A stretch of 64,000 nucleotides of DNA from Streptomyces sp. NRRL WC-3618 (GTDB lineage: Bacteria > Actinomycetota > Actinomycetes > Streptomycetales > Streptomycetaceae): NCBI RefSeq assembly GCF_001280005.1, contig NZ_LGDW01000016.1, positions 1 to 64,000 on the forward strand, read 5' to 3'. Shown in pieces: positions 1 to 8,462 of this stretch. A program made the position numbers and the translations under genes. The notes beneath the pieces are model-generated. The model was not told the DNA's origin. It worked only from the letters and a program-made list of their open reading frames with translations, and did no database searches. Position 1 is the first letter of the stretch, and the number at the start of each line of letters is the position of its first letter.

Positions 1-230
1 CTTACTTTTCTTCTGTCTTGCTCTTGTCTTGCTGTCTTGCGTTTCCGACTCTATCAGACCGCTTCGCGATCCGATTTCCTCGGTGCTTTCCAGGTTTCCA
101 CTTTCGCGTTTCCCTTTCCGGCGACTCCGACTTTATCAGTGTTTTCCTGTCTCCCTGACCACTGTTCAGCAGGCATGCAAAACAGGATCCTGGATAGGAT
201 CTGACAAGTTGGGTGCTGCCAGGTTGAGGA
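1..230 (-). promoter_or_regulatory. Probable promoter and leader region of an rRNA operon transcribed leftwards out of the window
   Basis: Read on the minus strand this stretch is purine-rich and much less G+C-rich than the rest of the window. It holds two copies of a CTGATA(A/G)AGTCGGA block, with -10-like hexamers TAAAGT at 135-130 and TAGAGT at 53-48, about 82 bases apart. The second block is followed by GGAAACGCAAGAC. This combination matches what I know of Streptomyces rrn promoters and the transcribed leader before 16S rRNA. A possible further upstream -35 is TTGTCA near 209-204. The 16S gene itself would lie beyond base 1. The identification rests on remembered sequence resemblance, not on an alignment. 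Confidence 0.65.
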
Positions 231-441
231 CGCTTGGTTCGCGTCACTCGGCCTCAAGCAGGAGGTCGACTGTACACGGACGCTCGGAGCGGGTGCAAAT
301 CGATTGCCTGGGTGCTCCGGGACGCCAACCGCCGTCTCTCACACGGAACCGGCACTTCATATGACATACGCTGCTCAACAGTGTGCCGTCCGGGACAGGC
401 AGCGACGGCCCGTATGAATCTCCATCCCCGGGAGGCTTCCC
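231..441. other. Non-coding region upstream of crr
   Basis: I see no convincing gene here. The open frames lack Streptomyces codon bias. The stretch must hold the crr promoter, but I could not assign -35 and -10 boxes with confidence. Family knowledge says crr-ptsI is a DasR target in S. coelicolor, but I did not find a good match to the DasR consensus. Confidence 0.5.
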
Positions 442-891
442 TTGACCATCGTGACGTCCCCTCTTGCAGGACGCGCCATCGGACTGGCCGCCGTGCCGGA
501 CCCGGTCTTCTCTGGGGCCATGGTCGGCCCCGGCACCGCGATCGACCCCGTACGCGAGCCCTCTGAGGCCGTCGCCCCCGTGTCCGGAGTCATCGTCTCG
601 CTCCACCCGCACGCCTTCGTCGTCGTTGATGACGAAGGCCACGGTGTACTCACCCACCTGGGTATCGACACCGTGCAGCTCAATGGCGAAGGCTTCGAGC
701 TGCTCGTCAACAAGGGCGACACGGTGACGCGGGGCCAGAGCGTGGTGCGCTGGGACCCGGCCGCCGTAGAAGCTGCCGGCAAGTCCCCGGTGTGCCCGAT
801 CGTGGCGCTCGAGGCAACGTCCGACTCCCTCTCCGATCTTATTGAGGACGGTGCCGTGAAGGCTGGCGACAGCCTCTTCGGGTGGCAGTGA
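442..891 (+). CDS. crr: PTS glucose-type EIIA component (EIIA-Crr)
   Basis: This is the soluble phosphocarrier of the phosphoenolpyruvate:sugar phosphotransferase system. It accepts phosphate from HPr and passes it to the membrane permeases, in Streptomyces mainly the N-acetylglucosamine system. The 149-residue protein has the family size of a free-standing EIIA-1 domain. The signature GHGVLTHLGIDTV contains the phosphorylated histidine (His72), and the second active-site histidine is His57. I use the TTG start at 442 because GGGAGG lies about seven bases upstream. A GTG three codons downstream is also possible. ptsI follows in the same direction, which suggests a crr-ptsI operon. Confidence 0.93.
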   Translation: MTIVTSPLAGRAIGLAAVPDPVFSGAMVGPGTAIDPVREPSEAVAPVSGVIVSLHPHAFVVVDDEGHGVLTHLGIDTVQLNGEGFELLVNKGDTVTRGQSVVRWDPAAVEAAGKSPVCPIVALEATSDSLSDLIEDGAVKAGDSLFGWQ

Positions 892-969
892 CGTCAGCGC
901 CCATCCATGACGGCAAGCACGCAAACCATCGCGGCGGAGGGACCCGCCGCACTATCGGAGACGGGTGAG

Positions 970-2640
970 ATGGAGACAACCCTGCGAGGCGTCGGCGTGA
1001 GCCACGGTGTGGCGATCGGCGAGGTTCGGCACATGGGAACGGCAGTACTCGAACCGCCTGCCAAGCAGATTCCGGCGGCGGATGCGGAGCGCGAACAGGG
1101 GCGCGCCCGCCAGGCCGTGGACGCTGTGGCCGCGGACCTGATAGCGCGCGGCAATCTGGCCGGCGGCGAGGCGCAGGCGGTGCTCGAGGCCCAGGCCATG
1201 ATGGCCCAGGACCCCGAACTGATGGCGGACGTGGACCGGCGTATCGCGGTCGGCAGTACGGCCGAGCGCGCTGTGTACGACGCGTTTGCCGCGTATCGGG
1301 CCTTGCTGGCAGGTGCTGGCGAGTACCTCGCCGGCCGTGTGGCCGACCTCGACGACGTGCGGAATCGTATCGTCGCGCGGTTGCTCGGGGTGCCCATGCC
1401 CGGGGTCCCCGACAGCGACGAGCCGTATGTCCTTATTGCTCGTGACCTGGCGCCCGCCGACACCGCGCTGTTGGACCCGACCCTGGTTCTCGGCTTCGTC
1501 ACCGAGGAGGGTGGGCCGACCAGCCACAGCGCGATCCTGGCCAGGGCCCTCGGTGTCCCCGCCGTAGTGGCGTTGCCCGGTGCGGGTGAGCTTGCCGAGG
1601 GCACCGTGATCGCGGTGGACGGCAGCACGGGCGAGATCTTCGTGGAACCCAGTACTGAGAAGAAAGCGCAGTTGCAGGCGGCTGCGGCGCAGCGCAAGGC
1701 GGCGCTGGCGGCTTCGACCGGTCCGGGAGCCACCTCCGACGGTCACAAGGTGCCGTTGCTGGCGAACGTCGGTGGGCCCGCGGACGTACCGGCTGCCGTC
1801 GCGGCCGGGGCCGAAGGGGTCGGTCTCTTCCGTACCGAGTTCCTCTTCCTGGACGACAGCAAGAACGCGCCGTCCGAGGCGAAGCAGGTCGAGGCGTACC
1901 GGCAGGTCCTCGAGGCCTTTCCCGAGGGGCGCGTTGTCGTTCGGGTGCTCGACGCGGGTGCGGACAAACCGCTGGACTTCCTGACTCCCGCCGACGAGCC
2001 GAATCCGGCTCTGGGCGTGCGCGGTCTTCGGACCCTGCTTGACCACCCCGATGTGCTGCGTACGCAGTTGACGGCCCTCGCGAAAGCCGCGGAAGGGCTG
2101 CCTGTCCATCTCGAGGTCATGGCTCCGATGGTCGCGGACCGGGTCGACGCCAAGGCGTTCGCCGACGCCTGCCGTGCGGCCGGGCTGCGGGCGAAGTTCG
2201 GTGCCATGGTGGAGATCCCGTCGGCCGCCCTGCGGGCACGGTCGATTCTGCGGGAGGTCGAGTTCCTGTCCTTGGGAACCAACGACCTCGCGCAGTACAC
2301 CTTCGCCGCCGACCGTCAGGTGGGCGCGGTTTCTCGTTTGCAGGATCCGTGGCAGCCCGCGCTGCTCGACCTGGTCGCGCTGTCCGCCGAGGCGGCGCGT
2401 GCGGAGGGCAAGAGCTGTGGTGTCTGTGGTGAGGCGGCGTCGGACCCGTTGCTCGCGTGTGTGTTGATCGGTCTGGGCGTCACCTCTCTTTCCATGGGTG
2501 CGGCTTCGATTCCTTATGTGCGGGCGTCGCTGGCCAAGTACACGCTGGCGCAGTGCGAGCGGGCTGCCGCCGCGGCCCGGGCCGCGGACAGCGCCGAAGA
2601 GGCACGCGACGCTGCTCAGGGTGTCCTGTCGGGCGAGTAG
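970..2640 (+). CDS. ptsI: PTS enzyme I (phosphoenolpyruvate-protein phosphotransferase)
   Basis: Enzyme I autophosphorylates from phosphoenolpyruvate and passes the phosphate to HPr, the first step of all PTS sugar uptake. From this start the protein has 556 residues. The N-terminal HPr-binding half carries the active histidine in GGPTSHSAILAR (His186). The C-terminal PEP-binding barrel has the FRTEFLF and SLGTNDLAQY motifs. The open frame extends upstream to an ATG at 907. I prefer 970 because the family begins at about this point (LRGVGVSHGVAIGEV) and CGGAG lies about nine bases before it. It sits 78 bases behind crr, and a strong hairpin follows the stop. Confidence 0.93.
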   Translation: METTLRGVGVSHGVAIGEVRHMGTAVLEPPAKQIPAADAEREQGRARQAVDAVAADLIARGNLAGGEAQAVLEAQAMMAQDPELMADVDRRIAVGSTAERAVYDAFAAYRALLAGAGEYLAGRVADLDDVRNRIVARLLGVPMPGVPDSDEPYVLIARDLAPADTALLDPTLVLGFVTEEGGPTSHSAILARALGVPAVVALPGAGELAEGTVIAVDGSTGEIFVEPSTEKKAQLQAAAAQRKAALAASTGPGATSDGHKVPLLANVGGPADVPAAVAAGAEGVGLFRTEFLFLDDSKNAPSEAKQVEAYRQVLEAFPEGRVVVRVLDAGADKPLDFLTPADEPNPALGVRGLRTLLDHPDVLRTQLTALAKAAEGLPVHLEVMAPMVADRVDAKAFADACRAAGLRAKFGAMVEIPSAALRARSILREVEFLSLGTNDLAQYTFAADRQVGAVSRLQDPWQPALLDLVALSAEAARAEGKSCGVCGEAASDPLLACVLIGLGVTSLSMGAASIPYVRASLAKYTLAQCERAAAAARAADSAEEARDAAQGVLSGE

Positions 2641-2657
2641 TCGCAGGCCGTTGGTTG

Positions 2658-2700
2658 ACGGGGGGGCGTTCCACTTCGCGTGGGGCGCCCCCCGTTCTTT
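2658..2700. terminator. Strong hairpin after ptsI, probably bidirectional
   Basis: ACGGGGGGGCG and CGCCCCCCGT arms pair around a short TTCGC loop, with one bulge and G-U pairs inside the stem. The hairpin is followed on the plus strand by TTCTTTTC. It lies between ptsI and the convergent gene ending at 2712, so it can serve both. Confidence 0.8.
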
Positions 2701-2711
2701 TCTTTGTTCGT

Positions 2712-3605
2712 TCAGTGGGCGTGGCCCGCCATGGGGTCCGCTTCTCCGAGGTCGGGGGGTGCGCAGTAGTCGACGTCCGGCTCGGGAGAGATGAGGTCGC
2801 CCGAGTCGGCGTCGGTGCAGTAGGCGTCGAAGACCTCGCCGGCGGTCAGAGGTTCTACGCCGTTTTCGCGTAGGCGCCAGCCGTAGATGTGGTCGGAGGT
2901 GCCGGGGGCGGTGGTGCGCATGACGAGTCCGCCGGGGCTCTGGGTGGCGATGCCGAGAGCCAGGACCGTGGTGAATTCGAGGGCTTCGGCTTCGTCGAGC
3001 TCCTGGGCGCCCTCCCTGTCGTCGTCCGCGTGGAGGACGGCGACGAGGGTTTCGGCTGGTGTCGTGACACTGCAGACGAGGTGCTTGTTTCCCTGCGGGG
3101 CGGTGTCGAGGATGCGGATGAGGAGGTTCGAGGCACGGGTGAAAGCCGCGTGTCCGATGTCCTCCCCGCACGATGCGCAGGCACCGATGCGGGCCAGGAG
3201 GGTGGCCGCGTACTCCCAGGTGGCCTGTCGGACGGCTTCGTCGACGAGGTGTGGGACGAGTTCGGCGAGCGGCTGGCCGTCGTACGCGATGGTGGGGCCG
3301 GTGGTGGCGAGTTCCGCTGTGAAGCGGGTGCGGCTGGTCGGGGCGTCCGGGTCGAGGCCGGTGTCGGTGCAGAATTCGGCGTACTCCTCGGGGTCGAAGA
3401 GTGCGACGGTCGTGTGGTTGCCCTGGGCGGCGAGGCTCTTCAGGAGAGCTTCCACCTCGCGCAGGTATTCCGTGTGGTTGTCGAAACCGAAGGTGCGGTA
3501 GCGCCTCATCGTTCGGAAGTCGTGTTCGTCGGTGAGCAGGCCGATGGTGCCCGCGATTTCGCGGCGGAGAACGCGCCGCATGGTCGGGTGTCCGGTGTTG
3601 GCCAT
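2712..3605 (-). CDS. Conserved Streptomyces protein of unknown function
   Basis: I do not recognise a named family. The 297-residue protein is soluble and acidic, with no signal peptide or membrane segment. It starts at an ATG preceded by AGGGGGAACC, which beats the earlier in-frame start at 3638. A CASCGED motif near residue 150 has two cysteines that might bind metal, but no second pair is obvious, so this is weak. Only 22 bases separate it from the upstream MFS gene on the same strand, so the two are probably co-transcribed and perhaps controlled by the MocR regulator that diverges from them. Confidence 0.7.
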   Translation of the reverse strand: MANTGHPTMRRVLRREIAGTIGLLTDEHDFRTMRRYRTFGFDNHTEYLREVEALLKSLAAQGNHTTVALFDPEEYAEFCTDTGLDPDAPTSRTRFTAELATTGPTIAYDGQPLAELVPHLVDEAVRQATWEYAATLLARIGACASCGEDIGHAAFTRASNLLIRILDTAPQGNKHLVCSVTTPAETLVAVLHADDDREGAQELDEAEALEFTTVLALGIATQSPGGLVMRTTAPGTSDHIYGWRLRENGVEPLTAGEVFDAYCTDADSGDLISPEPDVDYCAPPDLGEADPMAGHAH

Positions 3606-3627
3606 GGTTCCCCCTGTGCGCAGTCGA

Positions 3628-4902
3628 TCAATGCTCACTCACAGTAACCGGCACCACTGACAATGGCCGTCGAGTCAGCCGGTCGCGGACGAGGCGGTGC
3701 TGGATCACGCAGGTCACAGCAATGCCGAGACCGAAGCCGGTCCAGCCGATGGGTCCAGTGGCGATGGCCGCCGTGACAGCCAGTGGTCCGATGCTGCGCT
3801 GGACGGCTTGCGCGAGTCCGTGGACCCCGAGATAGGCCCCCGGTGCGGTGTCGGAGGCCAGGGCGACGGAGAGCTCCCAGGAGACGGTGGCGTGGAGCAT
3901 CTCGGCCATGGTGAAGGCGGCGGCGGAGACGGTGAGGAACAGTGTCGCGGAGGCTGCCGTGCCTGTTGCCGAGAGGGCCATAGTGATGCCGCCCAGGACG
4001 AAGACCGCTGAGAGCGGGAGCAGAAGCGCGCGAGCGGCCTTGGTGGTGGCGCCGAGACGGGCCAGGGGGACCTGGAGTGCCACCACCATCACGTTGTTGA
4101 GGACCATCAGCAGGGGTGCGAGACCGGTCGGCGCGTTGCCGGTGTGGGCGATCCAGAGGGGCAGGCCGACTTTGAAGACGGCGTCGTCGAGGAAGAGGAC
4201 CGCCTCGGTCGCGACGTAGGCGAGGTAGGTGCGGTCGCGCCAGGGATTCGCCGTGCTGGTCGTGGCTGCGGGAGCGGACGACGTGGTCACCGTGCGGGAA
4301 GCCGAAGGGGGCTCCGCACAGCCGAGGGTGAGGATCGCCGTGGCCACGAACGAGAGCGCGTCGCCGACGAGAAGCCACTGGTAGGCCGTGGTCGTGCCGA
4401 GGGCCAGGGCTGCGGCGGCGGCGAGGCCGCCCAGGGCCCAGCCCGCGTTGGCAGCCGTCCGGTTGATCGCCTGGTACCGGACGCGGTCCGGTCCGGCGAC
4501 GCGGGTGGCGTAGAGCTTGGTGATGACGCTCGACGCGCGGTCGCCGAAGCCGCCGACGGCCGTACACGCGAGAAGCACCGCATAGTGGTCGGTCGTCAGC
4601 AGGGTGAACGAGGCCAGGGCGCGCGTCACTTGGACGGCGATCAGGACGCGGGTCAGGGGAAAGCGGTCGGCGAGGCGGCCGCCTATCGGTGCCCCGGCGA
4701 TGCCAATGGCTCCTGCGGCGGCGACGAGAGTGCCGACCTCCGTGACAGAGAGCCCGGAGACGTAGGTGAAGTACAGGACGGAGACGGAGGCCCACAGGCC
4801 GCTGCCGACGCGGTCGACGAGGGTGACCAGGAGCATTCTGCGGCCGTCGGAACTTCCTGGTACGCGGTCGGTCCAGGCAGCCACGCGGCGCAGTGGTTTC
4901 AC
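3628..4902 (-). CDS. MFS transporter, drug-exporter type
   Basis: This is a 424-residue inner membrane protein with about twelve hydrophobic helices. The loop between helices 2 and 3 has the MFS signature form GGRLADRFPLTRVL. Such proteins move small molecules with a proton gradient, most often as exporters; the substrate cannot be read from the sequence. The GTG start at 4902 has GGGGGAAAC just upstream. It lies first in a two-gene operon and diverges from the MocR regulator at 4965, with a perfect palindrome in the 62-base gap. This makes local control by that regulator likely, by inference from arrangement. Confidence 0.85.
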   Translation of the reverse strand: MKPLRRVAAWTDRVPGSSDGRRMLLVTLVDRVGSGLWASVSVLYFTYVSGLSVTEVGTLVAAAGAIGIAGAPIGGRLADRFPLTRVLIAVQVTRALASFTLLTTDHYAVLLACTAVGGFGDRASSVITKLYATRVAGPDRVRYQAINRTAANAGWALGGLAAAAALALGTTTAYQWLLVGDALSFVATAILTLGCAEPPSASRTVTTSSAPAATTSTANPWRDRTYLAYVATEAVLFLDDAVFKVGLPLWIAHTGNAPTGLAPLLMVLNNVMVVALQVPLARLGATTKAARALLLPLSAVFVLGGITMALSATGTAASATLFLTVSAAAFTMAEMLHATVSWELSVALASDTAPGAYLGVHGLAQAVQRSIGPLAVTAAIATGPIGWTGFGLGIAVTCVIQHRLVRDRLTRRPLSVVPVTVSEH

Positions 4903-4938
4903 GTTTCCCCCTTGCTTCGATTCATGCCTTGCCCTGAC

Positions 4939-4956
4939 TTATGTACTGATACATAA
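4939..4956. promoter_or_regulatory. Perfect palindrome between MFS gene and MocR regulator; likely operator
   Basis: TTATGTA-CTGA-TACATAA is a perfect inverted repeat with 7-base arms. It is the only AT-rich element in the gap between the divergent genes at 4902 and 4965, and it ends eight bases before the regulator start codon. Position and symmetry fit an operator for the MocR-type protein next to it. Confidence 0.65.
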
Positions 4957-4964
4957 TCAGCAAC

Positions 4965-6284
4965 GTGGCAACACAATATGGGATCAGTGGAACGACGGCC
5001 AGGGAAATTGGCGCGTCCGTCGAACGTGGTGTGTCCGAGGGGGCGTTGGGGCCGGGGGCCGGGTTGCCTCCCGTGCGTCGGCTCGCCGATGAGCTGGGGG
5101 TGAGTCCGGGGACTGTCGCGACGGCTTACAAGGAGTTGCGGCAGCGCGGGATCGTGGTCACTCGCGGCCGGGGCGGGACTGTCGTCGCGGCTGCTCCGGC
5201 GGTGGCCTCGCGGCGGCCTCCCAAAGTCCCGGACGGACTGCGCGACTTGGCCGGCGGACACCCGGATCCCGCACTGCTCCCCCGGCTGGTGCCGCCCTCA
5301 CGCCTCTCTCCGGGCGCCCGTTCGCATCGCGCGACGCCCCGGCTGACGCGGCTGGAACACCTCGTCCGGGATTGGCTCGGGTCCGACGGGGTGCCGACGG
5401 AGCACGTGACCTTCGCCCACGGAGCGCTGGATCTCATCGGGCGGCTGCTGTCGGTGGAGCTGCGACCCGGCGACGCCGTGGCCATGGAGGATCCCGGATA
5501 TCACCATCTGCTGGATCTGGTGTCCGCGTTGGGTCTGCGCAACCACCCCGTCGCCGTGGACGACGAGGGGCTGATCCCGGAAGCGCTGCGAGGAGCGCTG
5601 CGGGCGGGTGTGCGGGCCGTCGTGTGCAGTCCGCGCGGGCAGAATCCGCGCGGCGGGTGCTTCTCTGCGGAGCGCCGGGACGCGCTTGTCCCGGTGCTCC
5701 GGGAGGAGCCGGATGTGCTCGTGGTGGAGAACGATCACGCGTCCGCCGTCGCGGACGCCTCCCTGCACACGCTGACCTCGGCCGGACTGGCCCGATGGGT
5801 GCACGTCCGCACGGTGAGCAAGTTCCTGGGGACCGACCTTCGGTGGGCCGCAGCGGCCTGTGATCCGACCACTCTGGCCCGGCACGACGGACGGATGCTC
5901 CTGACATCCGGCTGGGTCAGTCATCTGCTCCAGGAGACCGTGTACGGCCTGATGACGGACGACGGCACGCGCGCGTTGGTGGCGAGTGCGCGGGAAACAT
6001 ACTCACTGCGGCGGAACACGCTCTTGCGGGAGTTGGACCGGCACGTGATCCCGGCCCACGGGGCGAGCGGGATGAACGTCTGGGTGCCCGTGCCCGACGA
6101 GTCGGCCGTGGTCAACGGGCTGCGGTCGTACGGCTGGTGGGTGGCCGCCGGGGCGCGGTTCCGGCTTGCGTCCGGACCTGCCGTACGGATCGCGGTGGCT
6201 GATCTGCAGCCTGCCGACGCGGCGCGGCTGGCCTCGGACTTCGCCGCCGTGCTGGTCGAGTCCGAGGCCACCTACGGGGGTTGA
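4965..6284 (+). CDS. MocR-type GntR regulator with aminotransferase-like domain
   Basis: The 439-residue protein has an N-terminal winged-helix of GntR type (PPVRRLADELGVSPGTVATAYKEL, about residues 27-50) joined to a class I aminotransferase-like domain. The likely pyridoxal-phosphate lysine lies in the TVSKFLGTD segment near residue 285. MocR proteins sense an amine, amino acid or vitamin B6 form and switch neighbouring genes. The GTG at 4965 starts right after a palindrome, so the leader is very short or absent. It probably controls the divergent MFS operon and itself. The ligand is unknown. Confidence 0.88.
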   Translation: MATQYGISGTTAREIGASVERGVSEGALGPGAGLPPVRRLADELGVSPGTVATAYKELRQRGIVVTRGRGGTVVAAAPAVASRRPPKVPDGLRDLAGGHPDPALLPRLVPPSRLSPGARSHRATPRLTRLEHLVRDWLGSDGVPTEHVTFAHGALDLIGRLLSVELRPGDAVAMEDPGYHHLLDLVSALGLRNHPVAVDDEGLIPEALRGALRAGVRAVVCSPRGQNPRGGCFSAERRDALVPVLREEPDVLVVENDHASAVADASLHTLTSAGLARWVHVRTVSKFLGTDLRWAAAACDPTTLARHDGRMLLTSGWVSHLLQETVYGLMTDDGTRALVASARETYSLRRNTLLRELDRHVIPAHGASGMNVWVPVPDESAVVNGLRSYGWWVAAGARFRLASGPAVRIAVADLQPADAARLASDFAAVLVESEATYGG

Positions 6285-6303
6285 CGCCGTTTCCGGGGGC
6301 CGG

Positions 6304-8280
6304 TCACGCGCGTGTGCGGGCCAGCTCCTCGTAGAAGTGCAGCAGGTCGAGGTTGTCGATGGAGCCGGGGTTGACGGCCTTGTCCAAGGGGCTGCCCTGG
6401 AGGAGGCGCTTGACCGGGACCTCGATGCGTTTGCCGGTGAGGGTGTGCGGAATTCCGGGGACCTCGATGACCTCGTCGGGGACGTGGCGCGGGGAGAGCT
6501 GCTCGCGGATGGTCTTTTTGATGCGGTTCAGGAGGGCCTCGTCGAGGACGGCTCCGGGCGCGAGGTGGACGAAAAGCGGCATCCAGTAACCGCCGTCGGG
6601 TTCTTCGACGCCGATGACCAGGGATTCCTTGATCTCTGGGAGCCGTTCGACGGCCTCGTAGATGTCGGCCGACCCCATGCGTACGCCCTGCCGGTTGAGC
6701 GTGGAGTCGGAGCGGCCGTGGATGATCACGGAGCCACGCGAGGTGAGGGTGATCCAGTCGCCGTGGCGCCACACTCCGGGATAGGTGTCGAAGTAGCTGT
6801 CGTGGTAGCGGCTGCCGTCAGGGTCGTTCCAGAAGTGGATGGGCATGGACGGCATCGGGGTGGTGACCACGAGTTCGCCGACCTCGTCCACGAGGGGGTT
6901 TCCGCTCGGGTCCCAGGACTGGAGGTCGGTGCCCAGCCCGGGCGCCTGGAGTTCGCCGATGTGCACCGGGAGGGTCGGTACGGCTCCTGCGAAGCAGGAG
7001 CACACGTCCGTGCCACCGCTGACCGAGGCGATCCACAGGGCGGCTCCGCTCTCGGCGAACTCGTCGTGCAGCCAGCGGAATCCGTCGGGCGGCAGCGGCG
7101 ATCCGGTCGTCGCGACGCACTGCACCTTGGACAGGTCGAAGTCCCGGGCCGGGTGGACGTCCGCCTTGCGGCAGGCCATGACGTAAGCGGCCGAGGTGCC
7201 GAAAAGGGTCGCCCCCGTGCGTTCGGCGATCCGCCACTGGGCTCCCGTGTCGGGGTAGCCGGGGCTGCCGTCGTAGAGGACGATCGTGGTGCCCGTCAGG
7301 AGGCCGGAGACGAGGAAGTTCCACATCATCCAGCCAGTGGACGTGTACCAGAAGAAACGATCCTCCGGCCCCAGGTCGCAGTGCAGGCCGAGTTGTTTGA
7401 GGTGCTCGACGAGGATGCCGCCCTGGGACTGGACGATGGCTTTGGGGAGGCCGGTCGTGCCCGAGGAGTAGAGCACCCACAGGGGGTGGTCGAAGGCGAC
7501 CTGTTCGTAGACGGGGGCCACGTCCGCGGAGGTGAGGGCGGACCATTCCAGGGCGCCTTCGGGGGGCTCGGTGCCCAGCAGCGGGATGTGGACGACGGCT
7601 CGCAGGGTGGGCAGTTCGCGGCGGAGTTCGGAGACCGTGTCACGGCGGTCGTGCTCCTTGCCGCCGTAGCGGTAGCCGTCGACGGTGAACAGCACGACCG
7701 GTTCGACCTGCTGGAAGCGGTCGAGGACGCTGCGGGCGCCGAAGTCGGGGGCGCAGGACGTCCATACGCCGCCCACGGCGGCCGTGGCGAGCAGGGCGAC
7801 CACTGCTTGCGGAACGTTCGGGAGATAGCCGCTCACGCGGTCCCCCGGGCGTACTCCGAGGGCGCGCAGCTGTGCGGCGAGGGAGCCGACCTGGCGGCGC
7901 AGCTCGGACCAGGTCACCGGGCGGGGTTCATGGGTCTCGTCGACGTGCAGGAGGGCCGGTTCGTCCGCGCGGGTGTCCGCGGCGCGCAGGGCGTGCTCGG
8001 CGTAGTTGAGCGTCGCCCCGGGGAACCACTCCGCCCCGGGCATCGTGCTCTTGCCGAGCACACGCGCGTAGGGCGTCGAAAAGCGCACGTCGAACCACTC
8101 GGTGACGGCCTGCCAGAAAGTGTCCAGCTGGTCCACGGACCAGCGGTGCAGCGCCGCGTAGCCGCCGTCGGCGGGGGCGCCGTGCTGTTCGGCCGCCCAC
8201 GCCTGGAACATGGTGATCCGGGCCCGGGCGACGCGTTCCGGGTCGGGCTGCCAGAGAGGCGTGGGGTTCGTGGTGGACAT
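6304..8280 (-). CDS. Acetoacetyl-CoA synthetase
   Basis: This is a 658-residue ANL-superfamily adenylate-forming ligase that converts acetoacetate, ATP and CoA to acetoacetyl-CoA in the cytoplasm. The length and N-terminal part (LWQPDPERVARARITMFQ) are those of acetoacetyl-CoA synthetases rather than acetyl-CoA synthetases. The P-loop-like YSSGTTGLPKAIVQS motif and the C-terminal domain with LTGKRIEVPVKRLL (adenylation lysine region) are intact. I start at the ATG at 8280, which has GGGAG upstream, rather than at the earlier in-frame codon at 8331. It converges with the MocR gene and has no obvious operon partner. It may support ketone-body or leucine catabolism or polyketide supply. Confidence 0.9.
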   Translation of the reverse strand: MSTTNPTPLWQPDPERVARARITMFQAWAAEQHGAPADGGYAALHRWSVDQLDTFWQAVTEWFDVRFSTPYARVLGKSTMPGAEWFPGATLNYAEHALRAADTRADEPALLHVDETHEPRPVTWSELRRQVGSLAAQLRALGVRPGDRVSGYLPNVPQAVVALLATAAVGGVWTSCAPDFGARSVLDRFQQVEPVVLFTVDGYRYGGKEHDRRDTVSELRRELPTLRAVVHIPLLGTEPPEGALEWSALTSADVAPVYEQVAFDHPLWVLYSSGTTGLPKAIVQSQGGILVEHLKQLGLHCDLGPEDRFFWYTSTGWMMWNFLVSGLLTGTTIVLYDGSPGYPDTGAQWRIAERTGATLFGTSAAYVMACRKADVHPARDFDLSKVQCVATTGSPLPPDGFRWLHDEFAESGAALWIASVSGGTDVCSCFAGAVPTLPVHIGELQAPGLGTDLQSWDPSGNPLVDEVGELVVTTPMPSMPIHFWNDPDGSRYHDSYFDTYPGVWRHGDWITLTSRGSVIIHGRSDSTLNRQGVRMGSADIYEAVERLPEIKESLVIGVEEPDGGYWMPLFVHLAPGAVLDEALLNRIKKTIREQLSPRHVPDEVIEVPGIPHTLTGKRIEVPVKRLLQGSPLDKAVNPGSIDNLDLLHFYEELARTRA

Positions 8281-8462
8281 GCGGCGACTCCCGGACTGTG
8301 CGCGTGACACGGCTGAGACGGACCATGCCATCTGATCGACTACGGCACCAGGGTGCGGCGCGCCGGGGGTCGTGTCGTGGAGATGAAGATGTGGTCCCTA
8401 CCAGGGTGAACGGCAGCTGAACGGTACACACATAGGGTGAAGTCAGTGGCAGGCTGAACAGC

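Noticed and set aside
150..190. Half DasR-like site AGTGGTC on the minus strand upstream of crr
   Set aside because: Only about 10 of 16 positions agree with the consensus and the second half is missing.
952..3171. Minus-strand open frame of 739 codons opposite ptsI
   Set aside because: Shadow of ptsI and part of the next gene; no domain, repetitive Arg/Gly composition.
6166..8307. Plus-strand open frame of 713 codons opposite the acetoacetyl-CoA synthetase gene
   Set aside because: Shadow frame; the minus strand encodes a complete ANL enzyme with all motifs.
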